A stretch of DNA of 42,249 bases. Origin: Acidobacteriota bacterium. Its GTDB lineage: Bacteria > Acidobacteriota > Vicinamibacteria > Vicinamibacterales > UBA2999. The stretch covers positions 1 through 42,249 of the forward strand of contig JACQZV010000198.1 in assembly GCA_016213695.1 (NCBI GenBank), given 5' to 3'. Shown here one piece after another: positions 23,690 to 33,310 of this stretch; the first letter of the stretch is position 1; every line of letters begins with the position of its first letter. A program made the position numbers and the translations under genes. A model generated the notes under the pieces. That model ran no database searches. It had not been told where the DNA came from and saw nothing but the letters and a program-made list of their open reading frames with translations.

Positions 23690-25100
23690 GCACGTCTCTC
23701 CACGAGCTGATGCCCCAGTAGGACGAGCCCAGGTTTCCGTTGTAGGTAATCTCTGCATTGCCGCTGATCGAATTGCTCGTGACGAGCGACGACAGGGTGG
23801 CGGCGTCTTCGACGATCACCTGGCCGGCGATGTCGGGGCCGCCCGAGATCGAGAGCTGTTCGTGCACGAGAATCTGGCCCTGGGCAGTCAGTGGGTCGCC
23901 GAGGTCGGTGCCGCCCGAGATGCTCAGGTCGCCGTCGGTCACAAACAGCAGCTCGGGCGTGTCCGGCGTGATGTCGGGGCTGCCCGCGATGCTGAGTGAT
24001 GTCTCCGCGATGATCGTGATGATCACCGTGGGGCTTGCCGACACTTCGGTCACCGTCGTCGGTGTGCCTTTCACGTAATACGTGCCGGTGTTATAGGTCG
24101 GATTCGCCTCGTTGAGTTCCCAGTGCGTCCCGCCGGTGAATCGCCAGCCGAAATCGGTCGTGCCGGATCGGCACTGCGTATGGGGGTTTGACGAGGCATC
24201 GCAGATGGTGGCGTTGTAGGCGTACGTCGTCGCGCCGACCGTGCAGCCGCCCGACAGGTTGCACGTCATCTGCCCGGTCGATTGCAGGACGTAGTCGGCG
24301 TTCACGAGGTAGTCGCTGGCATGAACTTCCGGGATGGGCAGTTCCGTGGCGCCGCTGCTGTGGCTGCCTTCGACCTGAGAGCAGCTCGACGGATTGCACG
24401 ACTGTGTGCCGCTGGCCGTGGCGTCGCCCTGGATATCCGCAGCGCTCCCCGTAATCGACAGATTGCTGTTGGAGTGGACGCTCGCATCGTCAGGGTCGGT
24501 GGCGGAGATCTCGACGTTGCCCGAGATCGTGAGATTGCCACCGGTGATGAGGGCCGGCAGTTTGATGGGCGTGACGATGGCTTCGAGGACGACCGCCGTC
24601 CCGTCCGACGCCGTGCCCTTCGCCTTGATAAGGATGGCGTCGTTGGAATCACTGAGCGCGTTGCCGTCTTCGCCGGTCGTGTCATCGACGATTTCGACGT
24701 AGTACGTCACCGTGGCCGCGGTGCCGATGGCGTGCTCCACGCCGCAGCCGTCGAGGCCACCGGTGCAGGTGGTGAGACCGTCAAGGCTCCCCGCGTCCGC
24801 ATCGGCCAGCACGTCGTTCACGGCCGCGTCCACATTGGCGAAGCCGAGTGCCTTCCAGTCCCAGATGTACTGGGTGACGACCTCGGCCGCATGATTGATG
24901 CCCGCCTCCGCCGCCGCCTGCGCCTGCGCCGCGGCCAGTTCGTTGCGGACGATGAGCGTCTCGGTCTGGCCGCTCACGGTCAGCGCCGCCGCCAGCGCCG
25001 ACATCATCATGAGGAGCAGCAGAACGCCGATGAGCGCCATGCCGCGCTCGTCTCGCCGTGCCGGGGTGCATCGATATTGAAGTGTGGTCATAGTGTTCAC
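23682..25100 (-). CDS. PilX-like pseudopilin with C-terminal beta-helix-like region
   Basis: The roughly 472-residue protein has a PilX_N-type start: basic RCTPARRDERG, then MALIGVLLLLMMMSALAAALT without Glu5, followed by the helix AAQAQAAAEAGINHAAE. Large minor pilins of this type cap pilus tips or join the priming complex. The second half repeats ISG-type turns (TISGNVEIS, LSITGS, LSISGG, LSISGGPDIAG, SISGNAEI), suggesting a parallel beta-helix or DUF7305-like fold. Four close cysteine pairs (CTGGLDGC, CNPSSC, CNLSGGC and one wider pair) suggest disulfides. GTG 25100 overlaps the upstream stop as GTGA; ATG 25091 is the alternative. Confidence 0.85.
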   Translation of the reverse strand: MNTMTTLQYRCTPARRDERGMALIGVLLLLMMMSALAAALTVSGQTETLIVRNELAAAQAQAAAEAGINHAAEVVTQYIWDWKALGFANVDAAVNDVLADADAGSLDGLTTCTGGLDGCGVEHAIGTAATVTYYVEIVDDTTGEDGNALSDSNDAILIKAKGTASDGTAVVLEAIVTPIKLPALITGGNLTISGNVEISATDPDDASVHSNSNLSITGSAADIQGDATASGTQSCNPSSCSQVEGSHSSGATELPIPEVHASDYLVNADYVLQSTGQMTCNLSGGCTVGATTYAYNATICDASSNPHTQCRSGTTDFGWRFTGGTHWELNEANPTYNTGTYYVKGTPTTVTEVSASPTVIITIIAETSLSIAGSPDITPDTPELLFVTDGDLSISGGTDLGDPLTAQGQILVHEQLSISGGPDIAGQVIVEDAATLSSLVTSNSISGNAEITYNGNLGSSYWGISSWRDVRE

Positions 25101-25801
25101 CGCACACGCACGCGGACTTCCGATTCGAACACCGTCGTCTTCTGCTGGGCGAGAATGGTGTTCCGCGTCTGCGATCGGCCGGTAATCCGCGCTTTGATGT
25201 ACGACACGCTCTTCTCGTTGATGGTCGACGGATCGCCGCACGGATCGCCGCAGAGCACCGTGTGCGACGAGTCGTAGTAGATGAATTCGAGCCCGGAAAT
25301 GACCCGCTCGGTCATCGTCTGAGCGGCACCGCCCGTGCCGGTGTCCTGCAGCGTGATCGTCAGGGTGCTCGGATCGTGGGCGATCGTGACGTCTTCGCCC
25401 TCCTGCGTGCAGCCGCCAACGTCGCCGCCAAGCTTGCCGTCCGGCGTCCCGTCGGCGGCGCCGGTGACATCCGCCTGGATGCGGATGTCGTCACTCGCCC
25501 CGTTGGTGTTGGGATCGATCACGATCCACTCCACGATGGTGCCGGCGGTCGGACACGGCGTGGTGTCCCCGAGCGTGTCGGAGTACGGGTTGCTGCCCGC
25601 CGACCGCAGGATCCGCGTAATCCAATCGAGCGCGAAACGCGCTTCCTGCTCAACGGCGACGTCGTCGGCACCGGAGGTGTACGCCTGCTGGAGCTGCGAC
25701 GCGAGCATCACCGTGCCCCCGAGCACCGCCGTCATGATGGCGGCGGCGATCATGAACTCGATCAGAGTGAATCCGCGTTCGCTCGGTGGGGCGTGTCGCA
25801 T
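25097..25801 (-). CDS. PilW-like minor pilin
   Basis: The 234-residue prepilin-like protein has the leader MRHAPPSERG followed by FTLIEFMIAAAIMTAVLGGTVML, with the processing Gly and Glu5 in place. The N-terminal helix continues into YTSGADDVAVEQEARFALDWITRILRSAGSNPY, typical of PilW/GspJ proteins. The globular domain has four cysteines (PCPTAG, GGCTQ, LCGDPCGD). It overlaps the upstream pilV-like gene by one base (TGATG) and the downstream PilX-like gene by 4 nt, so it is part of a translationally coupled minor-pilin operon. PilW against GspJ naming rests on the PilX-like neighbour. Confidence 0.88.
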   Translation of the reverse strand: MRHAPPSERGFTLIEFMIAAAIMTAVLGGTVMLASQLQQAYTSGADDVAVEQEARFALDWITRILRSAGSNPYSDTLGDTTPCPTAGTIVEWIVIDPNTNGASDDIRIQADVTGAADGTPDGKLGGDVGGCTQEGEDVTIAHDPSTLTITLQDTGTGGAAQTMTERVISGLEFIYYDSSHTVLCGDPCGDPSTINEKSVSYIKARITGRSQTRNTILAQQKTTVFESEVRVRVR

Positions 25802-26211
25802 CAGTAATCCCGGATGATCGTGGAGATGTCGGTGTTACGGTACTGCTGCGCGCGCAGGTTGACCACGCGAACGGTCAGAATCCGCGTTTCGTCCGGAAGG
25901 CCCGCGTCGGACTGCACCAGCCAGCGAATCGTGATGCCGTCAAGGCCGTCAGGGCTGGCTTCGTAGTGATTCGCGGCGTCGCTCGTCAGGCTGCCTCCGA
26001 CCGCGACCGTCGCGTTGGTGTCAAAGTCCGCCCTCATGAGCTCATCGATCTTTTCCTGCGCCAGCCGCGCCGACCGCGCCGCTTCCCGCGCGCCAATCTC
26101 CATCCGGGTCGTGACGCCGAGCAGCCCCGCAATCGCCAGCATGCCGACCGTCAGAATCAGCGTGCAGATCATGACCTCGACGAGCGTGAAGCCGCTGTCG
26201 CGCCTACTCAA
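25801..26211 (-). CDS. PilV-like minor pilin
   Basis: The 136-residue protein starts at a TTG (26211) with AGGTGA about 5 nt upstream. It overlaps the preceding gene by 8 nt. The leader MSRRDSG is followed by FTLVEVMICTLILTVGMLAIAGLLGV, an intact class III processing site with Glu5. The helix then reads RLAQEKIDELMR, close to the ASQKIEEL-type motif of PilV/GspI. The small globular domain is normal for the family. It should be cleaved by PilD and join a minor-pilin complex with its neighbours. Confidence 0.87.
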   Translation of the reverse strand: MSRRDSGFTLVEVMICTLILTVGMLAIAGLLGVTTRMEIGAREAARSARLAQEKIDELMRADFDTNATVAVGGSLTSDAANHYEASPDGLDGITIRWLVQSDAGLPDETRILTVRVVNLRAQQYRNTDISTIIRDY

Positions 26212-26632
26212 GCTTCACCTGCCCGCTGATCGACACGGTAATCGTCCGATCGTAATCCGCAGTGCCGTTGGTGACTACGACGGTTGTCGCATTCGCACGA
26301 CCCGATGTCGTGAACTGGACGTCGGTCGTTCCGTCCGAGAAGCTGATGCCGCTGGCGAGCGTCTTCACTCCGCCGATCGCCGCGTTGCTGGCATCCACAA
26401 TCTGATACTGCCCCGTGTCGGGGTAGTCGAACCGCACGACCAGGATCATGTTCGTCGCGACGGCCTGCACGCGCGCCGTGCGAATCGTGCTGACCACCTG
26501 CTGGCCGGCCGACAGGATGGTGTACCGGTCGATCCCGGCCGTCACCGCCGGCGCGGCGATCGCGGCCATGACGCCGATGAGGGCGACGACGATCAGGGCC
26601 TCGATCAGGGTGAAACCGGCTGTTCCTCGCAT
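26204..26632 (-). CDS. FimT/GspH-type pseudopilin
   Basis: The 142-residue protein has the short leader MRGTAG, then FTLIEALIVVALIGVMAAIAAPAV with Glu5, and a GspH/FimT-type beta domain with the usual RTARVQAVATNMILVVRF segment. ATG 26632 is chosen because it gives a standard six-residue leader; the frame stays open upstream to 26854 but without a recognisable extension. It is the first gene of the leftward operon fimT-pilV-pilW-pilX-SLGD. FimT-type pilins can bind DNA during natural transformation; whether this one does is unknown. The right-hand operon has no FimT copy. Confidence 0.87.
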   Translation of the reverse strand: MRGTAGFTLIEALIVVALIGVMAAIAAPAVTAGIDRYTILSAGQQVVSTIRTARVQAVATNMILVVRFDYPDTGQYQIVDASNAAIGGVKTLASGISFSDGTTDVQFTTSGRANATTVVVTNGTADYDRTITVSISGQVKLE

Positions 26633-26878
26633 GGCTCCACCGAGTGGCTGAACAAGACCCGTTCCGGCCCCAAGCCGCGCCAAATGCGTGGCCTTCAGGC
26701 GGCTCTGTCGCATTTCGTCACACCCACTTACAGACTTGATTAGCACAGGATCGGCCTCGTCAGGACGACGTTCTTGCTGCTGGCGCAGCCGGTGGAGGCG
26801 GCAAGAACTGCAATTCCCGGTCGGAGCGGCTGTCCCTAACTCCTTATCGGTCAATAAGTCACGGCAGAGCAGGGCGAA

Positions 26879-26895
26879 GGCACGGGGGTTGCGAC
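26879..26895 (+). promoter_or_regulatory. Sigma-54 promoter candidate for the right minor-pilin operon
   Basis: GGCACG-GGGG-TTGC with GG at 26879-26880 and GC at 26891-26892 matches the RpoN consensus, including exact GG-N10-GC spacing. The predicted transcription start near 26904 is next to the ATG at 26905, so the mRNA would have almost no leader. It lies in the divergent region between the two pseudopilin operons. Confidence 0.65.
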
Positions 26896-26904
26896 CGCCA
26901 GGGC

Positions 26905-27297
26905 ATGCCGCAAGGTCTTGCGCGCAGAAGCCCCGGCGACGGCGGCTCGTCGCTCGTCGAGGTCCTGCTTGCCACGCTCCTGCTGGCGACCTCGCTCGCC
27001 GCCCTTGCTCAGATGCTCGTGCTGGGGATCCGCGCGACCGCTGAGGCGCACGAGACGACGCACGCCGTCGCGCTGGCTTCGCAGAAGATCGAGGAACTGC
27101 GCGCCGCTCCGTTTCCCGCTCCGGTCGCCGACGCGACCGACGCGGTCGGGGCCTTCGATCGGCGCTGGACCGTCGCGTCGCTGCCGGGCGATTCGCCCGA
27201 CGGCGTCGTCATTGCCGTCACGGTGATCCGCCGCGGCGCCGCCTCGCGCCACAGTGTTCGCCTTGTCACCGTGCGGACCCGGAGGTCGGATGAATAG
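26905..27297 (+). CDS. PilV/GspI-type pseudopilin
   Basis: The 130-residue protein has a 14-residue leader (MPQGLARRSPGDGG) and then SSLVEVLLATLLLATSLAALAQMLV, with Gly at -1 and Glu at +5 but Ser in place of the usual Phe at +1. The helix ends in VALASQKIEELRAAPF, the family hallmark of PilV/GspI. A short beta domain follows. It is the first gene of the rightward minor-pilin operon and may be read from a nearly leaderless transcript of the sigma-54 promoter at 26879-26892. It overlaps the next gene by 8 nt (ATGAATAG). Confidence 0.85.
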   Translation: MPQGLARRSPGDGGSSLVEVLLATLLLATSLAALAQMLVLGIRATAEAHETTHAVALASQKIEELRAAPFPAPVADATDAVGAFDRRWTVASLPGDSPDGVVIAVTVIRRGAASRHSVRLVTVRTRRSDE

Positions 27298-28021
27298 GAG
27301 CGGCGGCTTCACGACCATCGAACTCCTCATGGCGGCGGCGATCACGCTGACGGTGACCGCCGCGCTCGTCGACCTCGCCAGGCGCGCCGAAGGCAGCGTG
27401 CAGGCACAGCCCGAACACGCCGACATGCATCAGCGTCTCCGCGCAGCCGTCGACGCCCTGACAAGGGACCTCGCGATGGCCGGCGCCGGCCTGCAGGATT
27501 CGACCGTGCCGCCGGTCGTGCCCTACCGGGTCGGCGGCCTCTCGAGCGATATCGACGGCGGCGTCCTGTACCGTCCCGACACGGTGAGCGTCAGCTACGT
27601 GCCCTGGGGAGCGTCGGCGATCGAGTCGCATACCTATTACCTGAAGACCGACGCGACGACGAAGGTGTCGTCGCTGATGCACTACGACGGCGAGGTCACC
27701 GACCTCGCCGTGGTCGACAACGTCGTGCAGCTGGAGTTCGAGTACGACGGCGAGGACGGAGGGCCGATCGATCCCGCCGCGCTGCACGACGGCCCCTGGC
27801 TGCCGGACGACCCCGCCGCAGTCGTCACCTTCGATGCGGACCTGCTGCGGATCCGGCGCGTGCGCGTCGTCATTGGCGTGGAGGCGGCGCTGCCATCGAT
27901 GCGCGGCCGCTCGCCCGTCTTTTTCGTCCGTGGCGGTGCGTCAACGTCGATGGAGCGCTATCTGCCGGACGAGCGGCTCCGCGTTGACGTTGCCCTGCGG
28001 AATGCACGGGTGGGGGAGTAG
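27290..28021 (+). CDS. PilW/GspJ-type pseudopilin
   Basis: The 243-residue protein starts at ATG 27290 behind GGAGG (27281-27285). The leader MNRSGG precedes FTTIELLMAAAITLTVTAALVDLA, with the processing Gly and Glu5. The helix continues as MHQRLRAAVDALTRDLAMAGAGLQ, typical of PilW/GspJ. The globular part (TVSVSYVPWG, VDNVVQLEFEYDGEDGG, IRRVRVVIGVEA) matches PilW-like minor pilins that include a repeated beta fold. It corresponds to the PilW-like gene of the mirrored left operon. The next gene begins 3 nt after its stop in the same frame. Confidence 0.86.
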   Translation: MNRSGGFTTIELLMAAAITLTVTAALVDLARRAEGSVQAQPEHADMHQRLRAAVDALTRDLAMAGAGLQDSTVPPVVPYRVGGLSSDIDGGVLYRPDTVSVSYVPWGASAIESHTYYLKTDATTKVSSLMHYDGEVTDLAVVDNVVQLEFEYDGEDGGPIDPAALHDGPWLPDDPAAVVTFDADLLRIRRVRVVIGVEAALPSMRGRSPVFFVRGGASTSMERYLPDERLRVDVALRNARVGE

Positions 28022-28024
28022 CCC

Positions 28025-28600
28025 GTGCCCCTTGTCCTGGCGCTGATGACGATGACATTACTCACTGCGCTCGGCGGCGCGCTGGTCGTCGGCACGATCA
28101 CGGAAACCGCCGTCGCCGCGAACTACCGCGCCGGGACGGCGGCGTTCTATGCGGCGGACGCGGCGGCTGAGTTCGCGATCCACGAACTTGCGGCTGCGCC
28201 CGACTGGGAAGCCGTGCTTTCCGGCGATGCGGCTTCGAGCTTCGCGGACGGCCCTCCGGCCGGCGTGCGGAGCGCCGGCGGCGTGCAAGTCGATCTGGCG
28301 GAGGAAACCGCCGACGTCGAGTCGGTTGCCGGCGTCGACTCCGGAGACGCGGCGATCTATGCCTACGGGCGCCTGGCGGACCTGGCAGGCGCCTCGGCCG
28401 TTTCCTCGCCGGAGTACGTGGCAGTATGGGTCACGGGAGCCCCGGCGGGCGAAGCGGACGAGCCGCGCACGATCACGATGGTCGCCAGGGCCTACGGTTC
28501 GAACGGAAGCCGGCGGTCGGTCGCCGTCTCCATGGAGAGGGCGCCGGCCGGGGAGCCGGGGGCGCCGTCCCGGGTTGTGGCGTGGTACGAGTTGCGCTGA
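28025..28600 (+). CDS. Short PilX/GspK-like pseudopilin
   Basis: The 191-residue protein begins at GTG 28025, with GGGGGAG 6 nt upstream. Its hydrophobic start MPLVLALMTMTLLTALGGALVVGTI and following AANYRAGTAAFYAADAAAEFAIHEL match the PilX/GspK N-terminal region. The usual basic leader and the Gly at the cleavage site are missing, because an in-frame TAG (stop of the preceding gene) lies two codons upstream. Either the leader has been lost or it is read from another frame. The globular part is acidic and small and lacks the beta-helix of its left-hand counterpart. No Glu5 is present, as is usual for PilX/GspK. Confidence 0.78.
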   Translation: MPLVLALMTMTLLTALGGALVVGTITETAVAANYRAGTAAFYAADAAAEFAIHELAAAPDWEAVLSGDAASSFADGPPAGVRSAGGVQVDLAEETADVESVAGVDSGDAAIYAYGRLADLAGASAVSSPEYVAVWVTGAPAGEADEPRTITMVARAYGSNGSRRSVAVSMERAPAGEPGAPSRVVAWYELR

Positions 28601-28642
28601 CCCGGGATCTAACCCTGCGGGCACGATGGACCGAAACATGAC

Positions 28643-28651
28643 TGGTAGAAT
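28643..28651 (+). promoter_or_regulatory. Extended -10 element before the SLGE gene
   Basis: TG-G-TAGAAT lies 7 nt before ATG 28659; transcription would begin next to the start codon. The same pattern (TGGTAGGAT, then ATG) precedes proS. No clear -35 box is seen. Confidence 0.45.
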
Positions 28652-28658
28652 CCTCACG

Positions 28659-29239
28659 ATGCGGTCAGCAGCGATTCCGGGTGTTGTGCTCGCGCTGGTT
28701 CTTTCGGGCGCGGCCGCGGTGTCTGCGCAGTCGCTGGGAGAAGTGGCCCGGCAGGAGGCGGAGCGCCGCAAGGCGGTTGCCGCGCCCGGGAAGGTCTACA
28801 CGAACGACACCCTTCGCCTCGAGCTGCCACCGGCGCCCGCCTCCCCGTCCGGCACGCCGGCGCCCGGGGCGCCCGCGGCTCCGGGCGCGTCTTCCACGCC
28901 GGCGGCGGCCCCGGCCCCCGGGGTGGCGGCACCGGGCGCACCGGCCGCCGAGCCCGCGCCGCTGACGGAAGCGGACTGGGGCAAGCGGATGACCGACGCG
29001 CGCGCCGCACTGTCGCGCTCGCAGATCTTCGCGGAGGCGCTGCAGAGCCGCATCAATGCGCTGACCACCGATTTCGTCAATCGCGACGATCCGGCGCAGC
29101 GCGACGCCATCGCCGCCGAGCGGCAGAAGGCGCTGACCGAGCTCGACAGGGTCAAACAGGAAATCGCGGACGAGCAGAAAGCCATCACGGCGGTCCAGGA
29201 CGATGCCCGGCGCGCGGGGGTTCCCGCCGGCTGGGTACG

Positions 29240-29243
<4 letters not shown>
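28659..29243 (+). CDS. Secreted coiled-coil protein, SLGE paralog
   Basis: The 194-residue product from ATG 28659 has a clean Sec signal peptide with cleavage after VSA, then QSLGEVARQEAERRK, a KVYTNDTLRLE segment, a Pro/Ala/Gly linker of about 55 residues, and a C-terminal coiled coil ending GVPAGWVR. It shares its whole layout with the protein at 23111-23689, which closes the opposite minor-pilin operon. In-frame ATGs at 28626 and 28638 would spoil the signal peptide. The stop overlaps the next gene as ATGA. The function is not known; its repeated location behind PilX-like genes suggests a periplasmic partner of the minor pilins (inference). Confidence 0.75.
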
Positions 29244-30649
<1,406 letters not shown>

Positions 30650-30708
30650 ACGCAGGACGTCGCAGGAGCCCGTGCGCGCCGCTGCCGGGCTCGAGGCACC
30701 GGCTCGAC

Positions 30709-31827
30709 CTATCGCGACAAGCCGAGACGCTCGAGGACGCCCGTCAACTCGTCCTCGGTGACATCGTCGAGCGTCAGCGTGGCGCCAATCTGGATGGCGA
30801 TGACGAAATGCAGCTTTCCGGCGACGACCTTCTTGTCGCGGCGGATGACCTGGAGCACGTCGCCGATCGGGAGGTCCGCGACTGGAGGCAGCGGGCCGAG
30901 CCGGGCGATCACCTTCGCGAGCGCCTGCCGCTCGACGTCGGCGAGCGCGCCCCGCGCCACCGCGAGATCGGCGGCGGCGAGCATGCCGTAGGCGATCGCC
31001 TCCCCATGGCGGAACCGCCGGTATTTGGTGACCGATTCGAGTGCGTGCCCGACCGTGTGGCCGTAGTTGAGGATCCGGCGCAGGCCGCTTTCCCGTTCGT
31101 CCTGTGACACCACCTCCGCCTTGATGCGGCACGACTCGATGATGGCCGGGAGAAGGGCGTCCGGACTGCGGGCGAACAGCGCCTTGCTGTCGCGGGCGAC
31201 GCGGTCGAAGAGCGCGCGGCTCGCGATCATCCCGTACTTGACGACCTCGTACAGCCCCGACCGGAACTCCCGGCGTGGAAGCGTGCCGAGCAGCTGCGGA
31301 TCGACCAGCACCGCGGCGGGCTGGTGGAAGGCGCCGATGAGGTTCTTGCCGAGGGCGTGATTGACGCCCACCTTGCCGCCGATCGCGCTGTCGACCTGCG
31401 CGAGGAGCGTCGTCGGGATCTGGACGAGCGCGATGCCGCGCAGGAACGTCGCCGCGGCGAATCCGGCCGTGTCGCCGATCACGCCGCCGCCGAGGGCGAC
31501 GACCGCACTGGCACGGTCGGCGCCGGCGCGGATGAGCGCCTCGTAGACGCGCGAGACCGTCTGCAGGTTCTTGAACCGCTCGCCATCGGGCACGAGGATC
31601 GGTTCGAGCGGACCGAGCGCGCGCACCAGGCGATCGCCATGGTGCCGCCAGATCGTCGGACTCGAGACGACGATGCGCCGGCCCACACCCTGGCCGTCGA
31701 GGATCGCGGCGGCGCTCCCGGCGATGCCGTCGCCGACCCAGATCGGTGACACCTGCGAGCCGGCGTGCACATCGATGCGAACGGCATCCTTCAGCAGATC
31801 CACGGCCACGTGCTGGTAGGATAGCAT
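30709..31827 (-). CDS. aroB: 3-dehydroquinate synthase
   Basis: The roughly 372-residue enzyme converts DAHP to 3-dehydroquinate in the shikimate pathway, using NAD+ and a divalent metal. Visible motifs are [42 protein letters not shown], the metal Glu in [10 protein letters not shown] and the metal His residues in [11 protein letters not shown] and [13 protein letters not shown] 31827 gives [15 protein letters not shown] 31809 or 31803 are alternatives. A far longer frame continues upstream, but it is antisense to proS and is not credible as coding. The start lies 3 nt from the proS ATG on the other strand, an unusually tight divergent pair. Confidence 0.95.
   Translation of the reverse strand: MLSYQHVAVDLLKDAVRIDVHAGSQVSPIWVGDGIAGSAAAILDGQGVGRRIVVSSPTIWRHHGDRLVRALGPLEPILVPDGERFKNLQTVSRVYEALIRAGADRASAVVALGGGVIGDTAGFAAATFLRGIALVQIPTTLLAQVDSAIGGKVGVNHALGKNLIGAFHQPAAVLVDPQLLGTLPRREFRSGLYEVVKYGMIASRALFDRVARDSKALFARSPDALLPAIIESCRIKAEVVSQDERESGLRRILNYGHTVGHALESVTKYRRFRHGEAIAYGMLAAADLAVARGALADVERQALAKVIARLGPLPPVADLPIGDVLQVIRRDKKVVAGKLHFVIAIQIGATLTLDDVTEDELTGVLERLGLSR
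31814..31822 (+). promoter_or_regulatory. Extended -10 element before proS
   Basis: TG-G-TAGGAT lies 8 nt before the proS ATG, inside the 5' end of aroB on the opposite strand. The expected transcription start is within 1-3 nt of the start codon, which suggests a nearly leaderless proS mRNA. No good -35 box is visible. Confidence 0.45.
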
Positions 31828-31830
31828 TCG

Positions 31831-33288
31831 ATGTCTACAGAGCAGATTCCCGATCTCCCAACTGAAATCACTCCGCAGTCGCAGGACTTCGCGCGCTGGT
31901 ACGTCGACGTCGTGCGCCGCGCGGAGCTGGCCGACTACTCCCCGGTCAAGGGCTGCATGGTGATCCGGCCGTACGGCTACGCCATGTGGGAGCTGATCCA
32001 GCAGGGGCTCGATCGGCGCTTCAAGGCAACCGGCCATGTGAACGCCTACTTCCCGCTGTTCATCCCCGAGAGCCTGCTGATGAAAGAGGCCGAGCACGTC
32101 GAAGGCTTCGCGCCGCAGGTGGCGTGGGTGACGCAGGGGGGCACCGAGAAGCTCGAGGAGCGTCTGGTGGTGCGGCCGACGTCGGAAACGATCATCGGCA
32201 CCATGTACGCGAAGTGGGTGCAGTCGTGGCGCGATCTCCCCATTCTCATCAACCAGTGGGCGAACGTGGTCCGCTGGGAAAAGGTGACGCGCCTGTTCCT
32301 TCGTACCACCGAGTTCCTGTGGCAGGAGGGGCACACCGCGCACGAGACGGCCGAGGAGGCGCACGAGGAAACGCTGCGCATGCTCGGCGTGTACAAGGAG
32401 TTCGCGGAGACCGAGCTCGCCATGCCCGTACTCGACGGGCAGAAGACGGAGAGCGAGAAGTTCGCGGGCGCCGAGCGCACGTATTCGATCGAAGCGCTGA
32501 TGGGCGACGGCCGGGCGCTGCAGGCCGGCACCTCGCACGACCTGGGCCAGAACTTCGCGAAGGTGTACGACATCAAGTTCCAGGGGCGGGACAAGACGGT
32601 GCAGTACATCTGGGGGACGTCCTGGGGCGTCACGACGCGCCTCATCGGGGCCGTCGTGATGGTGCACGGCGATGATGGCGGGCTGATTCTGCCGCCGAAG
32701 ATCGCGCCGTACCAGGTGGTGATCGTGCCGATTCCGCGCGGCAACTGGAAGGAGACGGTGCTGCCGAAGGCGCAGGCGATCCGCGACGAGCTGGTCGCGC
32801 GCGGGATGCGCGTGCACCTCGACGACCGCGAGTCGCAGACGCCGGGCTGGAAGTTCAACGAATGGGAGCTGCGCGGCGTGCCGATCCGCATGGAGATCGG
32901 ACCGAAGGATCTGGAAAAATCGCAGGTCGTCCTCGCGCGCCGCGACACCCGGGAGAAATCAGCGGCGCCGATGGAGGGGCTCGCCGCGGACGTCGAGCGG
33001 CGGCTCGCGGAGATTCAGCGGGCGCTCTACGAGCGCGCGGTGAGGTTCCGGGAGGCGCACACCTCCGCGACCGACAGCTACGCCGAATTCAAGGACATCA
33101 TGGAGGGGCGCCCCGGATTCGTGATCGCGCCGTGGTGCGGCTCCCCCGCCTGCGAGGCCGCGATCAAGACGGAGACGCAGGCGACGATCAGGAACATTCC
33201 GTTCAGCAGCCCGCCCGCGGCGGGGAAGGCGTGCCTGAAGTGCGGCGCCCCGGCTGCCGCGCACGCCTGGTTCGCCAAGGCGTATTGA
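31831..33288 (+). CDS. proS: Prolyl-tRNA synthetase, archaeal/eukaryotic-type
   Basis: The 485-residue class II synthetase charges tRNA-Pro. Its length and motifs ([91 protein letters not shown]) match the ProS-type-3 group found in archaea, eukaryotes and some bacteria. The long editing insertion of the bacterial type is absent. The C-terminal region has the zinc-type cysteines (WCGSPAC ... CLKCG) and the terminal Tyr characteristic of this type. Without the editing domain, clearance of Ala-tRNA-Pro needs a separate protein, which is not in this window. ATG 31831 is directly supported by the family N-terminus. Confidence 0.95.
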   Translation: MSTEQIPDLPTEITPQSQDFARWYVDVVRRAELADYSPVKGCMVIRPYGYAMWELIQQGLDRRFKATGHVNAYFPLFIPESLLMKEAEHVEGFAPQVAWVTQGGTEKLEERLVVRPTSETIIGTMYAKWVQSWRDLPILINQWANVVRWEKVTRLFLRTTEFLWQEGHTAHETAEEAHEETLRMLGVYKEFAETELAMPVLDGQKTESEKFAGAERTYSIEALMGDGRALQAGTSHDLGQNFAKVYDIKFQGRDKTVQYIWGTSWGVTTRLIGAVVMVHGDDGGLILPPKIAPYQVVIVPIPRGNWKETVLPKAQAIRDELVARGMRVHLDDRESQTPGWKFNEWELRGVPIRMEIGPKDLEKSQVVLARRDTREKSAAPMEGLAADVERRLAEIQRALYERAVRFREAHTSATDSYAEFKDIMEGRPGFVIAPWCGSPACEAAIKTETQATIRNIPFSSPPAAGKACLKCGAPAAAHAWFAKAY

Positions 33289-33310
33289 CGCGCAGGCCGG
33301 AGCCTGCGCG
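33289..33310. repeat. Perfect hairpin between proS and tatC
   Basis: CGCGCAGGC-CGGA-GCCTGCGCG is a perfect 9-bp stem with a 4-nt loop. It fills the whole gap between the convergent proS and tatC stops. It could end transcription or stabilise 3' ends in both directions, though it has no T tract. A related palindrome is at 19270-19287. Confidence 0.75.

Noticed and set aside
26743-26756. A GG-N10-GC match on the minus strand upstream of the left minor-pilin operon.
   Set aside because: Only the dinucleotides and a partial TGC fit; the -24 sequence AGGCCG diverges too far from TGGCAC to list as a promoter.
31828-32817. The upstream extension of the aroB frame to 702 codons.
   Set aside because: The added part is antisense to proS and has no recognisable domain; only the 30709-31827 part is AroB.
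33289-33310. The perfect hairpin considered as an intrinsic terminator.
   Set aside because: No T tract follows on either strand, so it was listed as a palindromic repeat instead.
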